A stretch of 64,000 bases of DNA from contig NZ_FMUS01000010.1 in the NCBI RefSeq assembly GCF_900101495.1, positions 39,581 through 103,580 of the forward strand. The letters are read 5' to 3'. Both the position numbers and the translations under genes were made by a program. Source of the stretch: Alkaliphilus peptidifermentans DSM 18978. GTDB lineage: Bacteria > Bacillota > Clostridia > Peptostreptococcales > Natronincolaceae. Of this stretch, positions 32,232 through 41,201 are shown in pieces (the first letter of the stretch is position 1; each line of letters starts with the position of its first letter). A model generated the notes under the pieces. That model ran no database searches and had not been told where the DNA came from. It saw nothing but the letters and a program-made list of their open reading frames with translations.

Positions 32232-33044
32232 ATGCAAAAAAAACCTAGAATATTAATACTATATCATTCTGGGGCTGGAAGTACTAAAACCCTTGCCGAA
32301 ATTTTTTATGAAAAGTTAAGCTCATATACTACTGAAATAAGTTCAATCAGTACCAAGTATGATTATAATAAATTAAATGAATATGATTTTATAATTCTTG
32401 CTTATCCAACATACCACTGTGAGCCAAGCCTTTCTATGAAAGAATTCATAATGAATATGCCAAAACTTCCACAGGAAAAAAGAGCATTTGTGTTTACCAC
32501 CTGTGGCTTATATTCTGGAAATTCAGTTAGAAGCTTTATAAAAGAATCTTTCAAAAAAAATTTAGTTACATGTGCCAGCTCTGTCTATAAGGCACCAGCA
32601 ACGGATGGAGCATTGCTATTACCATTATTTGCCTTTATGTTTAAGTATTAGAAAAATATAGGACTTAAGCTTAAGAGAGATATTAAAAAAGTACATGATA
32701 TAATAAGTACCGATATTAAAGGCCTCGATTGTCCGGATTTTAAGCTGTACTCATTGTTTAATTACCCCAATAAAGCTTTAGGCAAGGCTTATAAGCATAA
32801 TATTAAGCTTAAGGAAGGAAAATGTGTGAATTGCATTAAATGTACAGAATTATGTATAAGGGGATGCTGGAGTCGAGACAAAAAATTTCCTAAGTATAGT
32901 TCAATTAATTGTGAATACTGTTTTAAGTGTATTCATCATTGTCCCAATAATGCAATAGTTTTAACAATAAAAACAATAAATAAGTTAAAGCTAAATAGTA
33001 AATTCTACCACAAACTTAAGGAGAAACTACTAATGGAAATATAA
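32232..33044 (+). pseudogene. EFR1-type flavodoxin-ferredoxin, in-frame stop
   Basis: The 5' part (32232-32651) encodes a flavodoxin-like domain with ILILYHSGAGSTKTLAEIFY (FMN phosphate loop) and LAYPTYHCEPS. It ends in TAG 32649-32651, but the same frame continues without a break for 34 codons and then to 33044. That part holds two 4Fe-4S motifs, CVNCIKCTELC and CEYCFKCIHHC. The whole is the EFR1 flavodoxin-2[4Fe-4S] family, normally about 260-270 residues. A single base change (for example GAG or AAG to TAG) would restore it. A TTG at 32754 lacks a proper RBS. Confidence 0.75.
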
Positions 33045-33091
33045 TTAAAGTACAAATACAAGTAATTATAAAATAGAATCGAGGATAATAA

Positions 33092-33970
33092 ATGAGAGAA
33101 TATACGTTAATTAGTGATTATATGAATATTGATAAATATAGAAAGAGCTTTAATAAACTAGCTATGGATACTTTTGGACTTGATTTTGAAGACTGGTATC
33201 ATAGAGGTCTATTCTATAATAAGTATATGTGCTATTCCTACATAAATGAAGATGAGGTAATAGCAAATGTATCAATTAACAAGATGGACTTAATTGTGGA
33301 AGGTCAAAATAAAAAAGCCATTCAAATAGGAACTGTAATGACACATCCAGATTATAGAAATAAAGGTTTATCAGCTTCATTGATGAAGTACATCATAGAA
33401 AAATATGAAAAAAATTATGACGTTATATATCTATTTGCCAATAAAGAAGTTTTAAACTTTTATCCTAAGTTCGGCTTTGATAAAGTAATTGAAGCTGCTT
33501 ATCAGTTAGATGTAGACCAACTACAGAAAAAGGAAACATTAATAAAGAAGCTGGATAAAGATAATGAAGAAGATAGAAAAACCATAGAGAGACTTGGCTC
33601 AAATAGACTTCCTATATCCAAGAGGTTAGGCGTATACAATGATATTTGGCCTTTATTTGTTTACTGTCTTTATGAATACAGAAATGATTTATACTACTTA
33701 GTTAATGAAGACGTTATATTAATCATGAGAAGAGAGGATAAAAAGCTTAATATATATGATATTTTAAGCTTAAAACCCATTGACTTAGATAGTATTGTTG
33801 AGAAGGTTGTAATTCCTGATGATAGAATAGTAGAATTTCATTTTGTACCTGAGTTTAGTAGATATAAATCATCCGAAGCTTTGAAGGAAAGGCCAGACGA
33901 TACATTATTTGTAATATCTAAAAACACCTCCTTGAAAGAAATACTATTTCCGATGCCATCACGAACATAA
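33092..33970 (+). CDS. GNAT acetyltransferase (Eis-like architecture)
   Basis: 292 residues. N-terminal GNAT with IQIGTVMTHPDYRNKGLSAS (CoA loop R-N-K-G-L-S, about residues 88-93) and FYPKFGFDKV; a second half with KERPDDTLFVISKNTS. Long GNATs of this kind act on aminoglycosides or peptides in some species, but nothing here decides the substrate. Weak GAGGAT before the ATG. Confidence 0.8.
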   Translation: MREYTLISDYMNIDKYRKSFNKLAMDTFGLDFEDWYHRGLFYNKYMCYSYINEDEVIANVSINKMDLIVEGQNKKAIQIGTVMTHPDYRNKGLSASLMKYIIEKYEKNYDVIYLFANKEVLNFYPKFGFDKVIEAAYQLDVDQLQKKETLIKKLDKDNEEDRKTIERLGSNRLPISKRLGVYNDIWPLFVYCLYEYRNDLYYLVNEDVILIMRREDKKLNIYDILSLKPIDLDSIVEKVVIPDDRIVEFHFVPEFSRYKSSEALKERPDDTLFVISKNTSLKEILFPMPSRT

Positions 33971-34057
33971 TGATTATACATCCACTTTACAATCTATAGT
34001 TTTCTTGCTAAGAAATAATTAGTAGATTTTTAATGATTTAAATAAAGGAGAAATAGT

Positions 34058-34873
34058 ATGGATAATTGCAGAATTTTAAGAGATGGACATATTCATTCCC
34101 CATATTGTCCGCATGGAACAAAGGACCCCTTTGAGCTCTATATAGAAAACTCACTTAAATTAGGTTTGAAGGAAATCACCTTTACAGAGCATATGCCACT
34201 ACCCGGGAATTTTATGGAGCCAGAATTTCTAAAAGAATGTGCCCCTTCACAAGATGTTATAGAAAATTATATTAAAGAGCTAGAGTCCATAAAAGACAAG
34301 TATAAATTCGATATAAAAATTAATATTGGTTTTGAAGTGGATTTTATTGAAGGATATGAAGCTATAATAAAAGATACTTTGAATAGATATGGAGATAAGA
34401 TAGAGGATAGTATACTTTCTGTTCATTTTATAAAAGTAGAGGATGAATACTACTGCGTTGATGTTAGTCCAGATGAATTTGGAAAGATAGTAAAAAAACT
34501 TGGAAGTGTAGAAAAGGTTTATGATAGCTATTACGAAACCCTATTAAAAGCTATAAAGGCTGATTTAGGCCTTTATAAGCCTAAGCGTATAGGGCACCCT
34601 ACCTTGATTAGAATTTTTAATACAGAATACCCATTTGAATATAAAAACAGAAGGCTACTAGAAGCAATAGTAAAAGAGATGAAAATTAATAATTATGAAG
34701 TGGACTTTAATACAGCTGGAATTAGAAAGCCATATTGTAAAGAACCTTATCCTTCTGGTATATTGGCAGAATTAGTCGAGGCTTATGGAATAAATATTGT
34801 ATTTGGCTCAGATGCACATACTGCGTTGGATGTTGGAAGAGATTTTATTAAATATGCGGGGGAATTAGAATGA
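34058..34873 (+). CDS. PHP histidinol-phosphatase-like protein (HisJ family)
   Basis: 271 residues. PHP motifs: RDGHIHSPYCPHGTK (residues 8-22), FTEHMPLPG (about 46-54), EVDFIEGYE, DSILSVHFIK, GHPTLIR and VFGSDAHTALDVG (about 249-261). These give the trinuclear metal site of HisJ-type histidinol phosphatases. No other histidine genes are nearby, so the substrate may differ. It overlaps the next gene by 4 bases (ATGA at 34870), so the two are translationally coupled. Confidence 0.85.
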   Translation: MDNCRILRDGHIHSPYCPHGTKDPFELYIENSLKLGLKEITFTEHMPLPGNFMEPEFLKECAPSQDVIENYIKELESIKDKYKFDIKINIGFEVDFIEGYEAIIKDTLNRYGDKIEDSILSVHFIKVEDEYYCVDVSPDEFGKIVKKLGSVEKVYDSYYETLLKAIKADLGLYKPKRIGHPTLIRIFNTEYPFEYKNRRLLEAIVKEMKINNYEVDFNTAGIRKPYCKEPYPSGILAELVEAYGINIVFGSDAHTALDVGRDFIKYAGELE

Positions 34874-35493
34874 CAAAATTATTTTTGACTAGACACGGGC
34901 AAACTGAGTGGAATCTTGAAGGACGACTACAAGGACATAAAGACTCTAATCTTACGGATGTAGGAGAACAACAAGCAAAATTACTTGGAGAAAGATTAAA
35001 GGATATAGAAATTGATGTTATAATATCAAGCTCTAGCGGCAGAGCATATAGAACAGCAGAGTTAATATGTGGGGATAGAGAAATTGACATACTACCCAAT
35101 GATAATCTTAAGGAGATTAATATTGGCGATTGGGAAGGTCAGTTGGTTGTAGAAGTTGAAGAGCATTCGCCAGATGAGCATCATAATTTTTGGAATCTAC
35201 CACATCTATACCAGCCAAGTGGTGGTGAAACATTTCAACAACTCCATACTAGAGTAAGTAATGAAATAGAGAAAATAATTACTGAGCACTATGGAAAAAA
35301 CATTTTAGTTGTTACCCATGGGGTAGTGTTGAAGGCACTTATATCATATTTTGAAAACAAAGAAATTAAAGATTTGTGGTCTGGTGCTTTTATGCATTCA
35401 ACCTGCTTAAACATAGTGGAGATAGATAATAAAGAAAGAAGATTTCTATTACAGGGAGATATATCCCATTATTCAAGTGATGAGTCAATATAA
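34870..35493 (+). CDS. Histidine phosphatase (phosphoglycerate-mutase-like)
   Basis: 207 residues. LTRHGQTEWN (residues 5-14) with the phospho-accepting His, SSSSGRAYRTAE (phosphate-binding Arg), and VVTHGVVLKALI with the second catalytic His. Coupled to the HisJ-like gene, so both may act on related phosphorylated metabolites. Cytoplasmic. Confidence 0.87.
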   Translation: MTKLFLTRHGQTEWNLEGRLQGHKDSNLTDVGEQQAKLLGERLKDIEIDVIISSSSGRAYRTAELICGDREIDILPNDNLKEINIGDWEGQLVVEVEEHSPDEHHNFWNLPHLYQPSGGETFQQLHTRVSNEIEKIITEHYGKNILVVTHGVVLKALISYFENKEIKDLWSGAFMHSTCLNIVEIDNKERRFLLQGDISHYSSDESI

Positions 35494-35528
35494 TTGATAT
35501 CGTAAAAAATTTTGTGGGGGATAGAAAT

Positions 35529-36374
35529 ATGATAATTAAAACATTGGTTGAAAATACATTAGAGGCTGGTTTGGACAATCTTAAAACTCAGCATGGGATA
35601 AGCTTATACGTAGAAGCAGTAGATAAAAAGATTTTATTTGATGTAGGCCAGGATGAGTTATTTCGTATTAATGCCGAAAAGCTAGATGTTGATATTGCTG
35701 ACATAGATTATTTAATTATTTCACATGCCCATTATGATCATGCTGGTGGTATAAAGGATTTTCTCGAAAAAAATTCAAAAGGAAAAGTTGTAATGAGCCA
35801 TAATTCTTTAGGAGATTACTATACAAGAATATTTCCCTTAATATATAAATACATTGGGATTGATAAAGCCTCATATGAAAGACATAAAGACAGATTCGTT
35901 ATAATAAAAGATAATTGTGAGTTGGTGAATAATATACACATTCTCAATAACACAGAAGATGATGAGGATAGACCTCTTGGGAATAAAAGCTTATACAAGA
36001 AAATAGAAGGGAAATATTTAAAGGATGATTTTAATCATGAAATTATATTAGCTATAAAGGAAGAGGATGGATGGGTACTCTTCACAGGCTGCTCTCATTC
36101 CGGAATATTAAATATGCTTTACTCCTTCAGAAAAATATTTCCAGAAGATAAAATAAAAGCTTTGATCGGTGGATTTCATTTTATGAATCCAATAACCACA
36201 AGGCTGGTAGAATCTAAAGAGACAATTGAGAATATAGGAGAAAAAATTAGAAGCTTTAAAATAGATAGAATTTATACAGGACATTGTACAGGAAAAGAGG
36301 CATTGGAAATACTAAGTAGTGATTTGAAGGATTCTTTAGACACTTTTAAAACAGGGAAAGCTATTAAGTTGTAG
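35529..36374 (+). CDS. MBL-fold metallo-hydrolase
   Basis: 281 residues from ATG 35529 behind GGGGGAT. The dinuclear metal site is intact: ISHAHYDHAGG (residues 65-75), GCSHSG (about 192-197), GGFH, and GHCTG near the C-terminus. The layout fits the sub-branch annotated as dihydropterin ribofuranosylaminobenzene-5'-phosphate synthase-like, but substrates are unknown. It lies 35 bases after the histidine phosphatase gene and may be in its operon. Confidence 0.85.
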   Translation: MIIKTLVENTLEAGLDNLKTQHGISLYVEAVDKKILFDVGQDELFRINAEKLDVDIADIDYLIISHAHYDHAGGIKDFLEKNSKGKVVMSHNSLGDYYTRIFPLIYKYIGIDKASYERHKDRFVIIKDNCELVNNIHILNNTEDDEDRPLGNKSLYKKIEGKYLKDDFNHEIILAIKEEDGWVLFTGCSHSGILNMLYSFRKIFPEDKIKALIGGFHFMNPITTRLVESKETIENIGEKIRSFKIDRIYTGHCTGKEALEILSSDLKDSLDTFKTGKAIKL

Positions 36375-36421
36375 TTAGGAGTTATAAATTTCTATCAAAT
36401 GATTCGTTAGGAGAAGGTCAT

Positions 36422-37627
36422 ATGAAAAAGAAGGTACAAAAAGTGGTGGCATTCATAGTGATAATGTTTTCAGCTATCTTAGTATTTTCAATTGTAAGTT
36501 ATTCGCCTGAATATATGTACAGGATACTAAGATATAGAGAATCAGATGTAAATGACTACAATATATTTCCAGAAAGAACTATAGCAAGTAGCGCTAATCC
36601 ATATTATTATGAGGAAAAAGCTATGGCTTTAGAAGATAAGCTAATTAGTTATACATACAATGGAGAAATTCACGAAAAAGAATTAAAAAAATTTTTAGAA
36701 GATACTCAAACAACTTCATTCATTATTATTCATAATGATAAAATAGTATTTGAACAGTATTATAATGAACATAGTCGAGACTCTATAAATACATCCTTCT
36801 CTTCTGTAAAGTCAATAGTATCTCTATTAATAGGAATTGCCATTGATGAAGGGTATATAGAAAACGAAAAACAATCTATTGCAGAATACATCCATGAATT
36901 CAAAGGCACTCCATTTGCAGATATTACTATAGAAGATTTACTGATGATGAGGTCAAAGATAAGATACAAAGAAGGTTACTTATGGTTTGGAGACGATGCC
37001 AAAACATATTATATGCCAAATTTAAGAGAACTGGCAATTAATGATATTAAAATTGACACTGATTATGAAGAAGGTAAATTTCATTACAATAATTTTCATC
37101 CATTACTGTTAGGTATAATACTGGAAAGAAGCACAAATCAAAGTGTATCAAGCTTTCTAGAAGGAAAGCTATGGCAGAAGCTTGGAACTGAGTATAATGC
37201 ATCATGGAGTCTTGACAGTAATGATAGTGGATTTGAAAAAATGGAGAGTGGATTAAATTTTAGAACAATAGACTTTGCAAAAATTGGAAGTATGCTTCTA
37301 CATATGGGAAAATGGAATGGAGAAGAAATTATAAGTGAAGATTGGATTATCAAATCTACATTTGCAAAATTTCCTTTAAATCAACAAGAGTATAAGAACT
37401 CTCTTCTAGAGGATATCGGTGTAGGTTATAAATATATGTGGTATAGCTTTGAAAATAAACGAGGTGGATATGATTATTTTGCAGCAGGAAAATATGAACA
37501 ATATCTTTATATATCTCCTGATAATAATATCGTTATTGTACGTAATGGTATTGAAGCAGGAAATGTTGATTGGTGGGCTGCTGTATTAGAAGATATTACT
37601 AATATTGTTGTTGAATTTCAAGATTAA
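36422..37627 (+). CDS. Membrane-anchored serine hydrolase (class C beta-lactamase fold)
   Basis: 401 residues with a membrane anchor at about 8-27. The beta-lactamase / PBP4-like catalytic domain follows: FSSVKSIVSLLIG has the S-x-x-K motif (Ser127, Lys130), FHYNNFHPLLLG gives the Y-x-N element, and AAGKYEQ is in place of the KTG/HTG box. The family contains esterases, D-aminopeptidases and PBP-like enzymes. The start follows AGGAGAAGG. Role unknown, probably extracellular. Confidence 0.85.
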   Translation: MKKKVQKVVAFIVIMFSAILVFSIVSYSPEYMYRILRYRESDVNDYNIFPERTIASSANPYYYEEKAMALEDKLISYTYNGEIHEKELKKFLEDTQTTSFIIIHNDKIVFEQYYNEHSRDSINTSFSSVKSIVSLLIGIAIDEGYIENEKQSIAEYIHEFKGTPFADITIEDLLMMRSKIRYKEGYLWFGDDAKTYYMPNLRELAINDIKIDTDYEEGKFHYNNFHPLLLGIILERSTNQSVSSFLEGKLWQKLGTEYNASWSLDSNDSGFEKMESGLNFRTIDFAKIGSMLLHMGKWNGEEIISEDWIIKSTFAKFPLNQQEYKNSLLEDIGVGYKYMWYSFENKRGGYDYFAAGKYEQYLYISPDNNIVIVRNGIEAGNVDWWAAVLEDITNIVVEFQD

Positions 37628-37676
37628 TTTTAATCAGAGATAAGAACAATTCATTGCTGTAAGGAGGTAGGGATAA

Positions 37677-37898
37677 ATGAAGCTAGAATGTCCATATTGT
37701 AAAAGTCAACTGGAAGAAGGCTTTATATATAGCTCAGGGTATTCCTTCAAGTGGTATAATGAGGGTATGGGATTCTTTAAAAAATATACAGTTTTTGGAG
37801 GAGAAATCTTAAGTGATAGCCCCAAGGTTAAGTGTAATAGATGTAAGGAATGCAAGAAAATTATTATAGACTTAAATACCAACTCAAATACTGATTAA
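37677..37898 (+). CDS. DUF6487-type zinc-ribbon protein
   Basis: 73 residues with CPYC at the start and CNRCKECKK near the end, a small zinc-binding layout with an aromatic core (SSGYSFKWYNEGMGFF). It resembles DUF6487/PF20097 proteins (CPYCg.em..GyI....). Function unknown. AAGGAGGT before the ATG. Confidence 0.65.
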   Translation: MKLECPYCKSQLEEGFIYSSGYSFKWYNEGMGFFKKYTVFGGEILSDSPKVKCNRCKECKKIIIDLNTNSNTD

Positions 37899-37932
37899 TT
37901 GACAAAAAACTACTGAGATGAGGCAATGAAAA

Positions 37933-38439
37933 ATGAAATCTATAGTTAATAATCAAATGATTTTAGTAGAAGCTCCCTATAATAAAAAAGGAATACTAAA
38001 GAACCTAATGTCATTATACTTACATGATTTATCGATGTATTCAGATAACCTAGATATAAGTGACAATGGATTGTTTATATATGATGGATTTGATATGTTT
38101 TGGGACAAGGATGGGTTAACTCCCTTAATAATTTATTATAATGATAAAATTATTGGGTTTATATTACTTACATCATCACCCTACGTACCTAAAGAAGTTG
38201 ACTACTGTGTTCATGAGCTTTTCATATTACGAAGGTATAGAAAATTAGGAATAGGTACTCTAGCTATTAACAAGGTAATAGAAAAATATAGAGGGAAATA
38301 CTATATTGTTCAACTAGTAAAAAACAAGCCAGCTGTAGAGTTCTGGAAAAAATATTATAAAATAAACTCAATAAAATATATTGAAAAGGAAATTGTTGAA
38401 GAAGGAGATAAATGCATTACTCAATATTTTTCAGTCTGA
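37933..38439 (+). CDS. GNAT family N-acetyltransferase
   Basis: 168 residues. CVHELFILRRYRKLGIGTLA holds the CoA loop (R-K-L-G-I-G, about 102-107) and the C-terminus has VQLVKNKPAVEFWKKYY. Substrate unknown. GAGGCAATG upstream. Next to another GNAT gene at 38471 but only distantly alike. Confidence 0.82.
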   Translation: MKSIVNNQMILVEAPYNKKGILKNLMSLYLHDLSMYSDNLDISDNGLFIYDGFDMFWDKDGLTPLIIYYNDKIIGFILLTSSPYVPKEVDYCVHELFILRRYRKLGIGTLAINKVIEKYRGKYYIVQLVKNKPAVEFWKKYYKINSIKYIEKEIVEEGDKCITQYFSV

Positions 38440-38470
38440 AGATATTATATAAAATATAGGAGGTAAACAT

Positions 38471-38986
38471 ATGAACCTAGAATTACAAAGAGCTAGTATT
38501 GAAATGGAAGAGAAATATTATGAATTTATTAACGAATGGAAAACTAATGAAGAAGAAATTATACCTTACGCTGCAAGGCTACTAGATATGGATTATAAAG
38601 CTTGGTTAGATTATACCTATAAAATTGAAAATAAAGACACTTGTCCATCCCATTTAGTTCCTGCCCATACGTATTTTTTAATTGATGATAATAAAAGAAT
38701 TATTGGTGCCATTAATATAAGACATTGCTTAAATGATTATTTATTCAATTATGGTGGGCATATTGGGTACGGTATTCGTCCTTCTGAGCGAAGAAAAGGT
38801 TATGCATCAATGATATTATCAATGGCCTTGCCAATAGCAAAGGAACTAGGAATCAATAGAATTTTAGTTACTTGTAACAAGAATAATGTTGCCTCTGCTA
38901 AAACTATTATAAATAATGGTGGAGTATTAGAGAATGAAGTCCAGGAAGAAGGAGAGATAACACAAAGATATTGGATAGAGGTATGA
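38471..38986 (+). CDS. GNAT family N-acetyltransferase
   Basis: 171 residues. GGHIGYGIRPSERRKGYASM (residues 96-115) with R-R-K-G-Y-A CoA loop, and NVASAKTIINNGG. This branch resembles YwhC/ribosomal-protein-type or aminoglycoside-type GNATs. TAGGAGGTAA before the ATG. It lies 31 bases after the previous GNAT gene, so both may form one transcript. Confidence 0.85.
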   Translation: MNLELQRASIEMEEKYYEFINEWKTNEEEIIPYAARLLDMDYKAWLDYTYKIENKDTCPSHLVPAHTYFLIDDNKRIIGAINIRHCLNDYLFNYGGHIGYGIRPSERRKGYASMILSMALPIAKELGINRILVTCNKNNVASAKTIINNGGVLENEVQEEGEITQRYWIEV

Positions 38987-39050
38987 TTTTATTTTATCCA
39001 TAGAATTTAACTCATGAAATGCTTTTGTTCATAAATGGGGGAATAGTCAA

Positions 39051-39389
39051 ATGAATACAAGAACTATTAAAATACAAGGTGAAAATGTGAAGGAAATAAT
39101 TAAATTATTAGACGGTGAGGTTAAAAGCCTTACATATCAACCGGAAGAAAACACATACATTTTTTTCAGCGAAAGATATTATTTTAGAAATAACTCTCAG
39201 TTGATGGCGTGCTTAATACTAAATTTTCAAGATGAAAGCCATTGTTCAATCGAAATTGTTACTGGCGGTGGAAGTGCAGGGTTAGCTGGTACAGACTTGG
39301 GAGCAGAAGGCAATAGAATAAAAAGAATAAATAAAGATATAGATAATATTTGTAGTAATAAAGGGTGGAAAATGTATTCGGATGATTAA
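39051..39389 (+). CDS. Conserved-looking protein, unknown
   Basis: 112 residues. IFFSERYYFRNNSQLMACLI, DESHCSIEIVTGGGSAGLAG and the Gly-rich turn suggest a compact alpha/beta protein with a sheet ending in GGG; the tail is helical and ends in KGWKMYSDD. It resembles small proteins of the DUF6054 type, without certainty. GGGGGAAT before the ATG. Confidence 0.55.
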   Translation: MNTRTIKIQGENVKEIIKLLDGEVKSLTYQPEENTYIFFSERYYFRNNSQLMACLILNFQDESHCSIEIVTGGGSAGLAGTDLGAEGNRIKRINKDIDNICSNKGWKMYSDD

Positions 39390-39483
39390 GGGAGTAGTTA
39401 TGGATACATGTAAATATGGTGTCTGGTTACTCAAATAAAAAACTGCTATACTTATATTAATTAATCCTAAGGGGGTGAATGCC

Positions 39484-40887
39484 ATGCAATCAAAAAAGAT
39501 TATAATGGTAATACTGCAAAAAATTTTGCAGTCAATAGATGAGGGCGTTCATGTTCTAGATAATGAAGGAAAAACGATACTCTATAACGAAGCCATGGCA
39601 GACCTTGAAGGTATGGAAACAGAAGATGTAATGGACAAAGACCTACTTGAGGTATTTACAACCCTTAATCATGAAACAAGTACATTACTAAGGGTATTAA
39701 AAACAGAAAAACCAATATATAATCAAAGCCAAACCTACTTGAATAATAAAGGGAAAAAAATAACCACTATAAATACAACAATACCACTATATTATATGAA
39801 TGATAAAATAGGAGCCTTAGAAATAGCTAAAAATATTACTAAAATGCAAAGCTTATCAGAAGAAATAATGAGGCTTCAACAGCAGTTGATTCCCAATAAA
39901 GCCACCAAAAGTGGTGAGATAAAGAAATATACCTTTGAAGATTTAAAGGGTAGAAGTCAATCCTTCTATGATGCATTGAAGGTTGCCAGAAGAGCAGCTA
40001 ACACATCATCATCGGTATTAATATATGGTGAAACTGGAACGGGTAAAGAATTGTTTGCCCAAAGTATACATTATCAAAGCCCAAGAAGGAATAAGCCCTT
40101 CATTGCACAAAATTGTGCTGCCCTTCCAGAAAGTCTTCTAGAGGGTATTTTATTCGGTACAACTAAAGGTAGCTTTACTGGGGCCATTGATCGCCCAGGA
40201 TTATTTGAACAAGCAAATGGTGGTACTATACTTTTAGATGAAATTAACTCTATGGGCTTACAGCTTCAAGTTAAGCTATTAAGGGTTTTACAGGAAGGAT
40301 ATGTTAGAAGAATAGGTGGATTAAAGGATGTCCCTATAGATGTACGAATTATAGCAACAACAAATGAACCACCTATGGAAACAATTGAAGGAGGGCAATT
40401 ACGTAAGGATTTATACTATAGATTAAATGTTGTTAATATTCATATACCAGCCTTAAGGGATCGTAAAGATGATATACTTTTCTTAACAGAATTCTTTATT
40501 AATAAATATAATCACCAGCTTGATAAGGATGTATGGATGCTATCTGAATCAATGCAAAAGCATTTCAACAATTATATGTGGCCAGGAAATATAAGAGAGT
40601 TAGAAAACTTGATTGAAGGTGCAATGAATATAATTCAAGATGAGCATATATTAAAAGAAGAGCATTTTCCACATTATATTTTCGAACACACAAATAAAAG
40701 AGAACCTCAAGTTAGAGGCTTCATTGATACGGCAGAGATGGGTCTTAATGAGATGCTGGAAACAGTTGAACAGCAACTTATTGAAGGGAGTCTTAAAAGA
40801 TTCAACGGGAATATCAGCAAAGCAGCTTCTAACCTGGGTATTAAACGACAGACTCTACAGCATAAATTAAAAAAGTATAAGTTGTAA
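39484..40887 (+). CDS. Sigma-54-dependent activator of ornithine fermentation
   Basis: 467 residues from ATG 39484 (the in-frame GTG at 39475 overlaps the GGGGGTG site). Domains: an N-terminal PAS-like sensor (about 10-120, with HVLDNEGKTILYNEAMADLE), a AAA+ domain with Walker A GETGTGKE (182-189), the sigma-54 contact loop GSFTGA (229-234; GAFTGA is usual), Walker B GGTILLDE, and a C-terminal Fis-type HTH (NISKAASNLGIKRQTLQHKL). It sits directly upstream of the ornithine operon, whose promoter is of the -24/-12 type, so it is its likely activator, probably sensing ornithine or a related amino acid. Confidence 0.85.
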   Translation: MQSKKIIMVILQKILQSIDEGVHVLDNEGKTILYNEAMADLEGMETEDVMDKDLLEVFTTLNHETSTLLRVLKTEKPIYNQSQTYLNNKGKKITTINTTIPLYYMNDKIGALEIAKNITKMQSLSEEIMRLQQQLIPNKATKSGEIKKYTFEDLKGRSQSFYDALKVARRAANTSSSVLIYGETGTGKELFAQSIHYQSPRRNKPFIAQNCAALPESLLEGILFGTTKGSFTGAIDRPGLFEQANGGTILLDEINSMGLQLQVKLLRVLQEGYVRRIGGLKDVPIDVRIIATTNEPPMETIEGGQLRKDLYYRLNVVNIHIPALRDRKDDILFLTEFFINKYNHQLDKDVWMLSESMQKHFNNYMWPGNIRELENLIEGAMNIIQDEHILKEEHFPHYIFEHTNKREPQVRGFIDTAEMGLNEMLETVEQQLIEGSLKRFNGNISKAASNLGIKRQTLQHKLKKYKL

Positions 40888-40931
40888 CGCAAATTTATTT
40901 GCATTTAACGCAAATTTATTTGCGTTTTTTT
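40886..40931 (+). terminator. Terminator of the activator gene
   Basis: AACGCAAATTTATTTGCGTT (40907-40926) forms a hairpin with a T-run. A near copy, AACGCAAATTTATTTGCATT (40886-40905), lies right behind the stop codon, so this is a tandem repeat of the hairpin. It separates the activator from the sigma-54 operon. Confidence 0.8.
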
Positions 40932-41134
40932 AATGTTATTAGCCTAAATATACACTCCATGAATAATTGAGCTGTAAGTATTGAAAAATAACATGTATAA
41001 CTATGCATATATAGATGTGTGAATATTTTTACAAAGGAGCATGGCTAGTAAGTTAAATCATTAGAAATGTATAAAGTTAGAAGGGAATGAATAATAAAGT
41101 AAGTTAATATTATTATTCAATTTTTTATGAAATC

Positions 41135-41151
41135 TTGGCAAGGTATTTGCA
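41135..41151 (+). promoter_or_regulatory. Sigma-54 promoter of the ornithine operon
   Basis: TTGGCAAGGTATTTGCA. The -24 element TTGGCA and the -12 element TTGCA are spaced exactly as in the TTGGCACGNNNNTTGCW consensus, with one mismatch (A for C at the seventh base). It lies 51 bases before the ATG of ord and 204 bases after the terminator of the activator gene. I expect activator sites within 40932-41130, but none is evident by eye. Confidence 0.9.
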
Positions 41152-41201
41152 GTGAATGTAAAGGGATAAAATATTAATGAAAAGAATTGGAGGTTTATTC
41201 T

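Noticed and set aside
32649..32651. TAG as a pyrrolysine codon
   Set aside because: Many intact genes in the window end in TAG and no pyl genes are visible; a nonsense mutation in EFR1 is simpler.
32754..33044. Separate ferredoxin gene
   Set aside because: Starts only by a TTG without RBS, and the sequence before it continues the flavodoxin frame up to the amber codon; one interrupted EFR1 gene explains both parts.
1..39400. Classical integron
   Set aside because: No intI-like gene, no attI and no clear RYYYAAC/GTTRRRY pairs in the window. Only the array-like character is supported, so I report it as cassette-like.
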